Below are positions 41,646-50,906 of a stretch of 64,000 nt of DNA, piece by piece. A program made the translations under genes and the position numbers. Origin of the DNA: Streptomyces bicolor. Lineage in GTDB: Bacteria > Actinomycetota > Actinomycetes > Streptomycetales > Streptomycetaceae. The stretch lies in assembly GCF_000719285.1 (NCBI RefSeq), contig NZ_JOFS01000021.1, positions 1 through 64,000 of the forward strand, read 5' to 3'. How positions within the stretch are numbered: position 1 is the stretch's first letter; the number at the start of each line of letters is the position of its first letter. Under the pieces are notes generated by a model. It saw only the letters and a list, made by a program, of their open reading frames with translations. It made no database searches and was not told the DNA's origin.

Positions 41646-42974
41646 GTGGCGGAATCGTGCGTGTCCATGACCGGCAGGCCACGCATGCGCAGCACCTACC
41701 TCCCCGCGACCCGCAAGCAGCCCGTGAGAGCCGCGGCGCGCTCCGCGGCCACCCTGGTGGCGTGTGCGTCCCTCGCCGTCGGATGCGGGGTCATCCCCGG
41801 TACCACGGGGGGTTCCGGGGATGACTCGATCACCGTCATGACCTGGGCCCCGCAGAACACCAAGGCCACCAACAAGCCCGGCATGCCCGCCTTCGCGCAG
41901 GCATACGCCCGCTGGGTCAACGCCCACGGTGGCCTCAAGGGCCGCAAGCTGAAGGTCCTCACCTGCAACGACCACAACGACAGCGTGGCCGCGGCGAAGT
42001 GCGCCGACCGCGCGGTCGAGGAGAACGCCGTCGCGGTCATCGGCTCCTACAGCCAGTTCGGCGACACCTTCCTGCCCTCGCTGGAGGGCGCCGGCATCCC
42101 GTACATAGGCGGCTACGGCGTCACCAACGCCGAGTTCACCAGCCCCCTCTCCTACCCCGTCAACGGCGGCCAGCCCGCCCTCCTGGCGGGCCTCGGCAAG
42201 GAGCTGGCCGGCCGCTGCGGCCCCGTCGCGCTGGTGCGCCCCGACACCATCGCGGGCGACGAGCTGCCGCCTCTGCTCGACTCCGGCCTCAAGGCGGGCG
42301 GGCACCCCGCCTCGGGCGACCAACTGGCCGACGAGGACGCCACCGAGTACGCGAGCCAGTCGGTGCGCGCCCTGGACTACGCCGCCGGCGACCTGTCGGA
42401 CACGGGCTGCGTGGTGCCCGCCCTCGGCGACCGCACCAGCACCTTCATGGACTCCTTCCGGCGATCGCGCGAGGACTTCTCCGCCGTGCGCACCGCCACC
42501 GTCCTCGGCAGCGTCGACCAGACCGTGATCAACACGACCGGCGGGGCGACCGTGTACGACGGGTCGTACATCACCGGCTGGTACCCCGTGGCGAGCGATC
42601 CGCGCTGGGACGCCATGAAGAAGGTGATCAGCGAGCAGGCCTTCGGCGACAACCGCATCGACCCCGCGGACCCCGGCGTGCAGACCACGTGGATCGCCTA
42701 CACGGTGTTCAAGAAGGTCGTCGAGTCGCTGGGCGACGGCGAGGTGAACGCCGACTCGGTGCGGGACGCCCTGAACAACGGCATGAAGATCTCCACGGGC
42801 GGACTCACCCCGGCCCTCCAGTGGAAGTTCCAGGACGTCCTGGCCTCGGTCGGCTTCCCCCGTCTGGTCAACCGCAAGGTGACCCTGCAGGTGGTGCGGG
42901 ACGGCCGGCTGGTGGCGGCCCGCAAGGGCTTCATCGACGTGACGAGGACCCTGCAGAACGCCGACCTGAACTGA
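41646..42974 (+). CDS. Periplasmic-binding-type lipoprotein (branched-chain amino acid binding fold)
   Basis: 442 residues. A basic N-terminus and hydrophobic run end in SLAVGC, a somewhat atypical lipobox, so the protein is probably a membrane-anchored lipoprotein. The mature part has the two-lobe type I binding fold with NAHGGLKGRKLKVLTCNDHND and VIGSYSQFGDTFLPSLEGAGI, as in LivJ/Peripla_BP_6 proteins. No permease genes are adjacent, so it is an orphan. GTG at 41646 is chosen because GGAGG lies 8 bp upstream; ATG at 41667 or 41685 are alternatives. Convergent with the next gene, 13 bp apart. Confidence 0.82.
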   Translation: MAESCVSMTGRPRMRSTYLPATRKQPVRAAARSAATLVACASLAVGCGVIPGTTGGSGDDSITVMTWAPQNTKATNKPGMPAFAQAYARWVNAHGGLKGRKLKVLTCNDHNDSVAAAKCADRAVEENAVAVIGSYSQFGDTFLPSLEGAGIPYIGGYGVTNAEFTSPLSYPVNGGQPALLAGLGKELAGRCGPVALVRPDTIAGDELPPLLDSGLKAGGHPASGDQLADEDATEYASQSVRALDYAAGDLSDTGCVVPALGDRTSTFMDSFRRSREDFSAVRTATVLGSVDQTVINTTGGATVYDGSYITGWYPVASDPRWDAMKKVISEQAFGDNRIDPADPGVQTTWIAYTVFKKVVESLGDGEVNADSVRDALNNGMKISTGGLTPALQWKFQDVLASVGFPRLVNRKVTLQVVRDGRLVAARKGFIDVTRTLQNADLN

Positions 42975-42987
42975 CCGTCCGCGCCAC

Positions 42988-44853
42988 CTACAGCTGGGTC
43001 GGCTGGCGCTGCGTCAGGCCGTACTTCTCGGCGATCGCGTTCCACAGCCGCGCGGCCGTCTTCTTCTGCTCGCTGGCGGTGCCGCTGGCCCGGTTGCCGG
43101 CCTGGGTCTGGCCGGTGGAACGAGCCTGGCCCTTCTTGCAGAGCTGCCCCTTCTTGGCCGCCACCTGGTCCGCCCACGCCGCGTAGTGGTTGTCGGCGGA
43201 CGCCGACGCCTGCCACGCCTTGGTCAGCGCGGTGGTCAGCGCCGCGTGGTTCGGGAGCTTGTCGACGGTGAGCTTGGACAGGTCGGTGACCAGCTGGTTG
43301 CGCTGCCCGGCCGCGTCACGCAGGTCCTTGGCGGCCTGCGCGAGGTTGCCGCAGGACTTCACGTCGGCCACCGCGTTGATCACGGCGGTACGGCTGTCAC
43401 CGCTGTCGGCCAGCAGCTTGTCCAGGGCGATCGCCTGCTCCTCGGCCGGGTCGGCGGGCGGCGAGGAGGAATCCTCGGTCGCCGGGGCCGTGGCGGCGGC
43501 GGGTCGGTTCTCCTCGGTCTTCTTGTCGTCCCCGCCGCCCGCGAGCAGCGCGCCCGCGCCGATGCCGAGGACGGCGATGCCGACGCCGACGGCGGCGATG
43601 AGCGGCACCCGCGAGCCGGTACGACCGCCGCGGCCGCCCCGCCCACCGTCGTCACCGCCCGGGCCGTAGGGGGCGTGCGGGTTGTTCGGGCCGGGCGGGA
43701 AGTACGCCCCCTCGTGCCGGCCCTGCGGCTGCGCTTGCGGCTGCTGGAAGCGCGGCAGCTGCTGGGTGGACGCGGCCGGGGGCTCGCCGGCTGGCCCGCT
43801 GCGGAACAGGTTGTCGAAGTCGGACAGCGGCTGCCGCTGCGGCCCGCCGTGCGGCGCCCCCGCCTGACCGGGCACCGGCGGGATGTACTGCGTGGCATCG
43901 GCGTCGGATCCGGACGCGGGCGGCAACGGTCCGCCGCCGCTCTGCCGTGCCCGCCCCAGAATCTGGGTGCTCTCGTTGGACACCTCGGGCGGCAACGCGC
44001 CCGGCCCCACCGGCGGGATGTACTGGGTCGCACCCTCGTCCGCGCCGGACGCGGGGGGCGTGCCGGTCGCGCCGACGGGCGGTATGAAGCGGGTGGCCTG
44101 GTCGTCGGCGCCCGCGGGGGCGGCACTGACCGGCGGTAGGTACTGAGTGGCGCCTTCGTCGGCCGGAGGCAGCGGAGCCCCGAACCCACCGGTACCGGCC
44201 CCGGCGTGCGGAAGCGGCGCGTTGGGGACGCCGTGCCCGGCGGGCGGCAGCGGCGCACCCGGGCCACTCTGCGGAGCGGGCGGCAGCGCACCGGCGGAAC
44301 CAGCCGCGCCGTACGCCTCCCCACCGGCGGGCGGCAGCGGCACGCTCCCGCCCGGAGTCCCGTACGCCTGGCCACCCGCGGACGGCAGCGGCGCCGAGGA
44401 CGGGCCGCCGCTCTGCCCGTACGGCGGCTGCGGCGCCGGCATCGGTGCACCGGCCGGGCCGCCATGCCCGTACGACGGCGTGCTCGGCGGCGCACCCTGC
44501 GCGCCGCCGCCGTACGCCCCGCCCTCCGGAGCCGCGCCCCACGGGGCCGGGGACGGCGACTGGTACGGCTGCTCCTGCCCGCTCCAGGACTGGCCGGGCT
44601 GTGCTCCCCAGGCCTGTCCCGGCGCGGCCGGGGGCGGGGGCGGAGTCTGGGCCTGGTCGGGTCCCCACGGGGTGCCCCAGGCCTGGCCGCCGGGCGGCGC
44701 CGAGGGCGGGGGTGTCGTCGGCGGCGTCGCCGGTACCGGGGTCGGCCGGCCCGTCATACCCGGCAGCAGCGGCTCACCACCGTCGGAGGGCAGCACGATG
44801 CCTTCGCGCGCTTGCCGCGCCGAGGGCTCCTCGCCCTGTCCACTCTGCGTCAC
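42988..44853 (-). CDS. Pro/Gly/Gln-rich single-pass membrane protein with repeated TQYIPP motifs
   Basis: 621 residues. The first 420 are a disordered cytoplasmic region rich in Pro, Gly, Ala, Gln and Tyr, with repeated GxPLPPAG units and five copies of a motif close to ATQYIPPV (ATQYLPPV, ATRFIPPV, ATQYIPPV twice, and a divergent STQILGR). One membrane helix follows at about 424-446 (VPLIAAVGVGIAVLGIGAG), then an extracellular helical domain of about 150 residues with two Cys. Threonines in the repeats are plausible Ser/Thr-kinase sites. GTG start at 44853. No named family. Confidence 0.72.
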   Translation of the reverse strand: MTQSGQGEEPSARQAREGIVLPSDGGEPLLPGMTGRPTPVPATPPTTPPPSAPPGGQAWGTPWGPDQAQTPPPPPAAPGQAWGAQPGQSWSGQEQPYQSPSPAPWGAAPEGGAYGGGAQGAPPSTPSYGHGGPAGAPMPAPQPPYGQSGGPSSAPLPSAGGQAYGTPGGSVPLPPAGGEAYGAAGSAGALPPAPQSGPGAPLPPAGHGVPNAPLPHAGAGTGGFGAPLPPADEGATQYLPPVSAAPAGADDQATRFIPPVGATGTPPASGADEGATQYIPPVGPGALPPEVSNESTQILGRARQSGGGPLPPASGSDADATQYIPPVPGQAGAPHGGPQRQPLSDFDNLFRSGPAGEPPAASTQQLPRFQQPQAQPQGRHEGAYFPPGPNNPHAPYGPGGDDGGRGGRGGRTGSRVPLIAAVGVGIAVLGIGAGALLAGGGDDKKTEENRPAAATAPATEDSSSPPADPAEEQAIALDKLLADSGDSRTAVINAVADVKSCGNLAQAAKDLRDAAGQRNQLVTDLSKLTVDKLPNHAALTTALTKAWQASASADNHYAAWADQVAAKKGQLCKKGQARSTGQTQAGNRASGTASEQKKTAARLWNAIAEKYGLTQRQPTQL

Positions 44854-45054
44854 CGGGACTCCTACGAATGGGGGACCTTCGGAATCGTCGGCTCACGCTA
44901 CCGGGTCCTCCGTTCCAGGTGCTACGCGGCCGAGGACGTGACCTGCGTCCCTGTGACCGCGGTAACAGCAACGGCCCCCAATCCGCTGTTAATGCCCTCC
45001 CTTCACACCGGCACCTTCATTTCCCTGCCGTTCACGTCCTCGTACCCCCTGGTT

Positions 45055-46440
45055 TCATGCCGCGGCCTGGAGGTCCAGCCGCGCCCCGAAGTCCCGTACC
45101 ACCGGCTCCTCCCGGAACGGCTCCAGCCGCTGCTGGAAGTCCTCCAGATACTCGGCGCCCCGGTTGGAACGGAGCGTGCCCAGGAGTTCGACGGCCTTCA
45201 GCCCGGTGTGGCAGGCCTGTTCGATCTCGCGCTGCTGCACCTGTGCCGTGGCGAGCAGCACATAGCCGATCGCACGGCGCCGCGCCTTCGTCTCGGGGAG
45301 CCCGGCCAGCGACTCCTCGGCACGTCGCGCCGCCGCCTCGGCCTGGCCGAGGTCGCGGTGGCAGTGCGCCAACTCGTCGGCGAGATAGGCCTCGTCGAAG
45401 TGCGTGATCCACGCCGGGTCGTCCCCGGACTCCGGATCCGCCGTCTCCAGCGCGCTCACCGCACGCCCGGACGCCACCTGGGCGGACCGCGCGTCACCCA
45501 TCAAGGCATGCCCTCGCGCCTCGGCCGCATGGAACATCGCTTCCGCGCGCGGGGTCACGCGCCCCCGCGCCCCCTCCTGCGCCGCCCGCGCCAACTGCGC
45601 GATCTCGCGCGGGTTCCCGAGCTGCGCGGCGAGGTGACTCATGGAGGCGGCCAGCACATAGCCGCCGTACCCCCGGTCGCCCGCCGCCTGCGCGAGCCGC
45701 AGCGCCTGGATGTAGTACCGCTGGGCCAGCCCCGGCTGGCCGGTGTCGACGGCCATGTACCCGGCGAGCTCGGTCAACCGCGCGACGGCGGCGAAGAGTT
45801 CCCGCCCCACCGACTCCCGGTACGACCCGGCCAGCAGCCCGGAGACGACACTGTTCAGGTAGTGCACGACGACCGGGCGCACATGCCCGCTGCCGTACTG
45901 GTGATCAAGGTCTACGAGCGCCTGCGTCATCGCCCGCACGGCAGCCACGTCGGACTGCCCCACGCGCGGCCCCGCCGAGCGCGACACCTGCGAGTCCGGC
46001 GACGAGATCAGCCAGTCCCGGCTCGGCTCGACCAGCGCGGACGCGGCGACGGACGAGCCGGACAGGAAGTCCCGCCGCCCGACGTCGCTGCGCCACAGCT
46101 CGCAGACCTGCTCGATGGCCCCCAGTACAGTCGGCGAGAACTGGAGACCGACGCCGGACGCGAGATTCTTGCCGTTGGCCATGCCGATCTCGTCGATCGT
46201 GACCGTACGGCCCAGCTTCCGGCCGAGCGCCTCGGCGATGATCGCCGGCGCCCGTCCCCTCGGCTGCTGTCCGCGCAGCCAACGGGCCACGGACGTCTTG
46301 TCGTAGCGCAGATCGAGACCGTGCTCGGCACCGCACATGTTGACCCGGCGGGCCAGCCCGGCGTTCGAGCAACCCGCTTCCTGGATGAGCGCCTGCAGCC
46401 GTTCGTTCGGCTGTCGCGCGACGAGAGGCCTTGCGGCCAT
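45055..46440 (-). CDS. NsdA-like TPR regulatory protein
   Basis: 461 residues. An N-terminal cryptic HTH-like domain (ALIQEAGCSNAGLARRVN and SVARWLRGQQPRGRAP) precedes a linker with RRDFLSGSS and four or more TPR-like helical repeats from about residue 190 onwards. The pattern is that of Streptomyces NsdA/NsdB proteins, known negative regulators of sporulation and antibiotic production. ATG at 46440 is the start; the longer frame lacks conserved sequence. The gene is followed 200 bp downstream by the repeat-rich membrane protein gene. Confidence 0.8.
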   Translation of the reverse strand: MAARPLVARQPNERLQALIQEAGCSNAGLARRVNMCGAEHGLDLRYDKTSVARWLRGQQPRGRAPAIIAEALGRKLGRTVTIDEIGMANGKNLASGVGLQFSPTVLGAIEQVCELWRSDVGRRDFLSGSSVAASALVEPSRDWLISSPDSQVSRSAGPRVGQSDVAAVRAMTQALVDLDHQYGSGHVRPVVVHYLNSVVSGLLAGSYRESVGRELFAAVARLTELAGYMAVDTGQPGLAQRYYIQALRLAQAAGDRGYGGYVLAASMSHLAAQLGNPREIAQLARAAQEGARGRVTPRAEAMFHAAEARGHALMGDARSAQVASGRAVSALETADPESGDDPAWITHFDEAYLADELAHCHRDLGQAEAAARRAEESLAGLPETKARRRAIGYVLLATAQVQQREIEQACHTGLKAVELLGTLRSNRGAEYLEDFQQRLEPFREEPVVRDFGARLDLQAAA

Positions 46441-46765
46441 GGCGTACCCCCTGTGGCTGCGGTGCCTGCCCACGCACCGAGTTGACGTTCTTCCACCGCC
46501 GAATCCGGCTCGGGGCACTGGCTGTGCACCGCAAAGTTCCGGCCGTGAAGATCAATGCCCCGTCGGCATACCGAAAATGCGAGGCTTGCGAGGATTGCCG
46601 GGGTAAAGGCGGAAGCCGACCCCACAGGTGGCTACCCAGTCCGGGCCGGTGTTCCTCCCACGCGCCCCCACACATGCACCCATGCGCCCCAATTGAGAAA
46701 TCAATGCTCCTCCCCCGCGCGCGTCATGCCCGTAACCAGGGGTGGGTGCGGGAGTTGTGTTCAGC

Positions 46766-47419
46766 GTGGAAGAGACGATCCCGGCCACCGAAGCCGCCCA
46801 GATTCCGAAGCAGCGCGGCGAAACGCTGCTGGAGACCGCCGTTCGCTACGCCGAGGAGCGCCACTGGGACGTGTTCCCGGGTACCTGGCTGGAAGCCGTC
46901 GACGGCGTGCAGGTCTGTTCCTGCGGCGACACCACATGCCCCGCGCCCGGCGCGCACGCCGCGCGCCCGGATTGGGCGACGCTGGCGACGGGCAGCGCGA
47001 CGGTCGCGCGACGGATGTGGCAGAAGCAGCCGAACGCGTCGATCCTGCTGCCGACGGGCCGTACCTTCGATGCGATCTCCGTCCCGGAGACGGCCGGGTT
47101 TCTCGCGCTGGCCCGGATGGAGCGGATGGAGTTGTCGCTGGGGCCGGTGACGTTGACGCCGGATCGTCGGATGCACTTCTTCGTGCTGCCGGGGGCGGCG
47201 GTGAAGGTGCCCGAGCTGGTGCGCAAGCTGGGGTGGTCGGTCGGGTCGCTGGATCTGGTAGCGCTCGGGGAGGGGGCGTACGTCGCCGGGCCGCCTACCC
47301 GGTTCGGATCCCGGGGGGCTGTGCAGTGGGCCTGCCGGCCTACGCCGGCGAATCGGTGGTTGCCGGATGCGGAGGAGTTGATCTCGCCGCTCGCGTATGC
47401 CTGCGGCCGGGACCGGTAG
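46766..47419 (+). CDS. Bifunctional DNA primase/polymerase-like (prim-pol family) protein
   Basis: About 217 residues. It has ETLLETAVRYAEERHWDVFPG and a CxCGDxxCxxPGAHAARPDW knuckle, a pattern seen in Streptomyces proteins annotated as bifunctional DNA primase/polymerase. The usual catalytic acidic pairs of a prim-pol are not obvious, so it may be a degenerate or regulatory relative. Starts at 46742, 46757 and 46766 (all GTG) are possible; 46766 is chosen because GGGAG at 46750-46754 is best spaced for it. Confidence 0.72.
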   Translation: MEETIPATEAAQIPKQRGETLLETAVRYAEERHWDVFPGTWLEAVDGVQVCSCGDTTCPAPGAHAARPDWATLATGSATVARRMWQKQPNASILLPTGRTFDAISVPETAGFLALARMERMELSLGPVTLTPDRRMHFFVLPGAAVKVPELVRKLGWSVGSLDLVALGEGAYVAGPPTRFGSRGAVQWACRPTPANRWLPDAEELISPLAYACGRDR

Positions 47420-47447
47420 CGCCTCTTCGTCTGCCGAGTGCGGTAGA

Positions 47448-47529
47448 TCGGCGGCTGCGGGTTGTCTGTGGCTGGTCGCGCCCACGCGGCGGAGCCGCCT
47501 ATTGGATACAGCCCCGCGCCCCTAAGGTT
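47448..47529. repeat. Dispersed intergenic repeat, copy C (inverted copy of A)
   Basis: GGCGGCTGCGGGTTGT through the GCGGCGGAGCCGCC palindrome to CAGCCCCGCGCCCCTAAGG reads as the reverse complement of copy A with a few changes. It ends only 7-8 bp before the ATG of the ABC ATPase gene at 47537, so it occupies that gene's leader. Confidence 0.7.
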
Positions 47530-47536
47530 GGCGTCC

Positions 47537-48310
47537 ATGACGTCGGCCGTTAGCGTGCGTGGGCTCTGGAAGCGGTTCGGGCAGCAAGTTGCCGTTGCCG
47601 GGATTGATCTGGAGTTGCCTGCCGGGAAGTTCATCGGGCTCGTCGGGCCCAATGGAGCGGGGAAGACCACGACCCTCTCCATGGTGACTGGGCTGCTCAG
47701 GCCCGATCAGGGGTCCGTGTCGGTCGTCGGGCACGACGTGTGGCGGGACCCCGTCGAAGTGAAGGCGCGGATCGGGGTGTTGCCCGAAGGTCTGCGGCTC
47801 TTCGAGCGGCTCTCCGGGCGGGAACTGCTCGCCTACTCGGGGCGGTTGCGCGGGCTGCCCGGGGCGGAGGTCGACAAGCGGGCCTCGCAACTGCTCGACG
47901 TGCTTGATCTCGCGGGGGCCCAGCACAAGCTGGTCGTCGACTACTCGACCGGTATGCGCAAGAAGATCGGGCTCGCGGCCGCGCTCCTGCACAATCCCGA
48001 AGTGCTGTTCCTGGACGAGCCGTTCGAGGGCGTCGACCCCGTCTCCGCCCAGACCATCCGCGGAGTCCTGGAGCGCTACACCGCCTCCGGGGCCACCGTC
48101 GTCTTCTCCTCCCATGTCATGGAGCTCGTCGAGTCGCTGTGCGACTGGGTCGCCGTCATGGCCGCCGGGCGCATCCGGGCGCACGGGACCCTCGCCGAGG
48201 TGCGCGGTGACGCGGCCTCGCTGCAGCAGGCGTTCCTCGAACTCGTCGGCGCGGGCGGCCGCGACGCCGGGACCGACCTCGACTGGCTGGGCGGCGGGGC
48301 GGCGCGATGA
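47537..48310 (+). CDS. ABC-2-type transporter ATP-binding protein
   Basis: 257 residues with Walker A GPNGAGKTTTLS (about 39-50), signature YSTGMRKKIGLAAALLH, Walker B VLFLDEPFEGVD and H-loop SSH. The YSTGM-type signature is typical of ATPases for ABC-2 exporters of lipids, drugs or polysaccharides. ATG at 47537 has no obvious Shine-Dalgarno sequence because copy C of the dispersed repeat occupies the leader. Its stop overlaps the permease start by 4 bp. Confidence 0.87.
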   Translation: MTSAVSVRGLWKRFGQQVAVAGIDLELPAGKFIGLVGPNGAGKTTTLSMVTGLLRPDQGSVSVVGHDVWRDPVEVKARIGVLPEGLRLFERLSGRELLAYSGRLRGLPGAEVDKRASQLLDVLDLAGAQHKLVVDYSTGMRKKIGLAAALLHNPEVLFLDEPFEGVDPVSAQTIRGVLERYTASGATVVFSSHVMELVESLCDWVAVMAAGRIRAHGTLAEVRGDAASLQQAFLELVGAGGRDAGTDLDWLGGGAAR

Positions 48311-49899
48311 GCACCGACGTCACAGCAGTCGTCGTACGGCTGAAGCTGTCCCTGCTGCGGAACGGTCTGCGGCAGTCCGCCGGACGGCGGGCCGCCTACA
48401 TCGCCTCGGCCGTGCTGGTCCTGCTCTTCGCCGCCCTGCAACTCCTCGGGCTGATCTTGCTGCGCGGCAACGCGCACGCCGGCTCCCTGGTCGTCCTCCT
48501 GGTCGCGGTGCTCGCGCTCGGCTGGGCCGTGATGCCGCTGTTCTTCCCCAGCGGGGACGAGACCCTGGACCCGACGCGGCTGGTGATGCTGCCGCTGCGT
48601 CCCCGGCCACTGGTACGGGCGCTGCTCGCGGCCTCGCTGGTGGGGATCGGTCCGCTGTTCACGCTGTGCCTGTTCGCCGGTTCGGTGATCGCGCTCGCGC
48701 GGGGCGCGGTGGCGTACGTCGTCGGTGTCATCGGTGTCGTACTGGCCCTGCTGGTGTGCGTGGCGCTCGCGCGGGCCGTCGCCGCGGCCAACATCCGGCT
48801 GCTGACCAGCCGGAAGGGACGCGATCTGGCGGTGCTGAGCGGGCTGGTCATCGCGATCGGCGCGCAGGTCGTGAACTTCGGGGCGCAGCGGCTGGGTTCG
48901 TCCGGGCTCGGCGAGCTCGATCCGGTGGCGGATGTGCTGCGGTGGCTGCCGCCGGCCTCCGCGATCGGGGCGGTGGAGTCGGTGAGCGAGGGGTCGTACG
49001 GCGTCGGTCTTCTCCAACTCGCGTCGACTGCGGGGGCGTTGGTGGCCCTGATCGCCGTATGGTCACGGCATCTGACGCGGCTGATGACCTCGCCCGACGG
49101 CTCCACGCTCCAGGCGGTCACCGAGGCCGCCGTACGGGAAAGGACCTCCGCCGGTCCGGCCCGCTTTCTGCCGGCCGGCCGCACCGGCACGGTCATGGAG
49201 CGCAGCCTGCGCTACGTCTGGCGGGACCCGAAGACCAAGGCGGGCTGGGTGACCTCGCTCGCGATCGGCCTGATCGTGCCGCTGTTCAACGCCCTGCAGG
49301 GCACCGGTTCGATCTACTTCGCCTGCTTCGCCGCCGGGATGCTCGGCATCATGATGTACAACCAGTTCGGCCAGGACACCTCCGCGTTCTGGATGGTCGC
49401 GCTGACCATCTCGTCGCCCCGGGACGCGTACGTCGAACTGCGCGGCCGGGCCCTGGCCCTCCTGCTGATCACCCTGCCGTACGCCACGCTCGTCACCGTC
49501 CTCACGACAGCGCTCCTCGGCGACTGGCCCAAGCTCCCCGAGGTCCTCGGCCTGTCCTTCGCCCTCCTCGGCGCGATGCTGGCGACGGGCGCCTGGACGT
49601 CGGCCCGTTTCCCGTACTCCATCCCCCAGGAGGGCTACAAGAACGTCGCTCCCGGCCAGACGGGCCTGGCCTGGATCTCCATCTTCGGCGGCATGATCGC
49701 GGCGGCACTCCTGTGCGCCCCCGTGATCGCGCTGACGATCTGGCTGAACGTGAGCGAGGACGGCGACGCGTGGACGTGGCTGCTGCTGCCGGGGGGCGCG
49801 GCCTATGGGGCAGCGATCACCCTGCTGGGGCTACGGCTGGCGGCGCCGCGGACAGCGGCCCGACTGCCGGAAATCCTTGCGGCGGTGAGCAAGGGCTGA
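48307..49899 (+). CDS. ABC transporter permease, ABC-2 type
   Basis: 530 residues with about 12 hydrophobic helices in two clusters, 35-275 and 305-510, joined by a cytoplasmic loop around RRERTSAGPARFLPAGRTG-like sequence. There are no soluble extracellular domains, unlike FtsX types. It pairs with the ATPase gene that overlaps it by 4 bp and forms an exporter. The cargo is unknown and no substrate genes are adjacent. Confidence 0.82.
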   Translation: MSTDVTAVVVRLKLSLLRNGLRQSAGRRAAYIASAVLVLLFAALQLLGLILLRGNAHAGSLVVLLVAVLALGWAVMPLFFPSGDETLDPTRLVMLPLRPRPLVRALLAASLVGIGPLFTLCLFAGSVIALARGAVAYVVGVIGVVLALLVCVALARAVAAANIRLLTSRKGRDLAVLSGLVIAIGAQVVNFGAQRLGSSGLGELDPVADVLRWLPPASAIGAVESVSEGSYGVGLLQLASTAGALVALIAVWSRHLTRLMTSPDGSTLQAVTEAAVRERTSAGPARFLPAGRTGTVMERSLRYVWRDPKTKAGWVTSLAIGLIVPLFNALQGTGSIYFACFAAGMLGIMMYNQFGQDTSAFWMVALTISSPRDAYVELRGRALALLLITLPYATLVTVLTTALLGDWPKLPEVLGLSFALLGAMLATGAWTSARFPYSIPQEGYKNVAPGQTGLAWISIFGGMIAAALLCAPVIALTIWLNVSEDGDAWTWLLLPGGAAYGAAITLLGLRLAAPRTAARLPEILAAVSKG

Positions 49900-49930
49900 G
49901 GGCTCCTTCTGACGCCCGGGCCGGCAACGC

Positions 49931-49998
49931 CCTAAGGGGCGCGGGGAACTGCGCGAACAACCCACACAACCCGCAGCCGCCGTCGAACACGAAGCCCC
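49931..49998. repeat. Dispersed intergenic repeat, copy D
   Basis: CCTAAGGGGCGCGGGGAACTGCGCG followed (in part) by ACAACCC and ACCCGCAGCCGCC matches the right arm of copy B. It lies between the convergent ABC permease and alpha/beta hydrolase genes. Confidence 0.65.
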
Positions 49999-50018
49999 GA
50001 GCTCCTGGGCGCCCGGCG

Positions 50019-50906
50019 TCAACCAGCGGAGCGCACCGCATCCAAGAAGGGCTCGATGGCCGCCCGCCACCCTTCCGGCTGGTCGTAATGCACCAGGTGC
50101 CCGGCATCGGCCACTTCCGCGTACTCCCCCCGAGGCAGCACCCGAACCATCTCCTGAGCCTCGGCCCGCCCAAGCTCCCCGTCCAGCCCACGCACGACCA
50201 GCGTGGGGCACCGCACCTGCGCCAGTTCCTCCCAGTGCGCGTCGTACACCCACGTCTCCCGGGAGGCGAGCATCTGGTCCAGCTCGAAGACCGGCCGCCA
50301 GCCGTCCTCGCACTCGTGCATCACCTCGGCGTAGAACTCCCCCCGCGCGGGATTCGGCCGCTCGACCCAAGGGTCGTCCTCACCGAACCACTTGCGTACG
50401 TCGGCCAGCGTGGCGAAGGGGACGGGCCAGGACTTGAACCAGTCCGCCCACTCCCGCTGCGAGGCCGCGCCGAGCGCGGAGGCCCGCATGTCGCAGATGA
50501 TCACGCCGCGCACCAGGTCGGGCCGCTTGGCGGCCAACTGCCAGGCGGTCAGCGCACCCATGGCGTGGCCGACGAGGACGGCCGGGGCGAGGCCGAGCTG
50601 TTCGAGGGCGGCCTCGGCGTCGTCGACGTACGCCTCGCGCGTGAAGGCGGCCTGCTCGGGCTTGTCGCTACGACCGTGGCCGCGCTGGTCGAGTGCGACG
50701 GCACGGTGCCGTTCGGAGAGCCAGCGGGCGGTGGAGGCCCAGTGGGAGGCGCGGCCCATCAGGCCGTGCAGTAAGAGGACGCCGGTGGCGCCGTCGGGCT
50801 CCTTGGCGGGGTCGGTCTTGAGAGGGTCGGTCTTGAGAGGGTCGCCGAACTCCCAGGCCGCGAGACGTACGCCGCCTGTCCCGGTCACGTCGATGCGCCG
50901 CGCCAT
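50019..50906 (-). CDS. Alpha/beta hydrolase
   Basis: 295 residues with the alpha/beta-hydrolase fold. The oxyanion LLLHGLMGRASHW and HGRSDKP precede the nucleophile elbow, which reads GHAMGA: Ala-Met replaces the usual Ser, so a serine nucleophile is absent at that position and another residue may serve. The late His is in DAGHLVHYDQPEGW. There is a short tandem duplication KTDPLKTDP in an N-terminal loop, from two copies of a 15-bp unit. ATG at 50906 is chosen as the conserved start. Confidence 0.8.
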   Translation of the reverse strand: MARRIDVTGTGGVRLAAWEFGDPLKTDPLKTDPAKEPDGATGVLLLHGLMGRASHWASTARWLSERHRAVALDQRGHGRSDKPEQAAFTREAYVDDAEAALEQLGLAPAVLVGHAMGALTAWQLAAKRPDLVRGVIICDMRASALGAASQREWADWFKSWPVPFATLADVRKWFGEDDPWVERPNPARGEFYAEVMHECEDGWRPVFELDQMLASRETWVYDAHWEELAQVRCPTLVVRGLDGELGRAEAQEMVRVLPRGEYAEVADAGHLVHYDQPEGWRAAIEPFLDAVRSAG

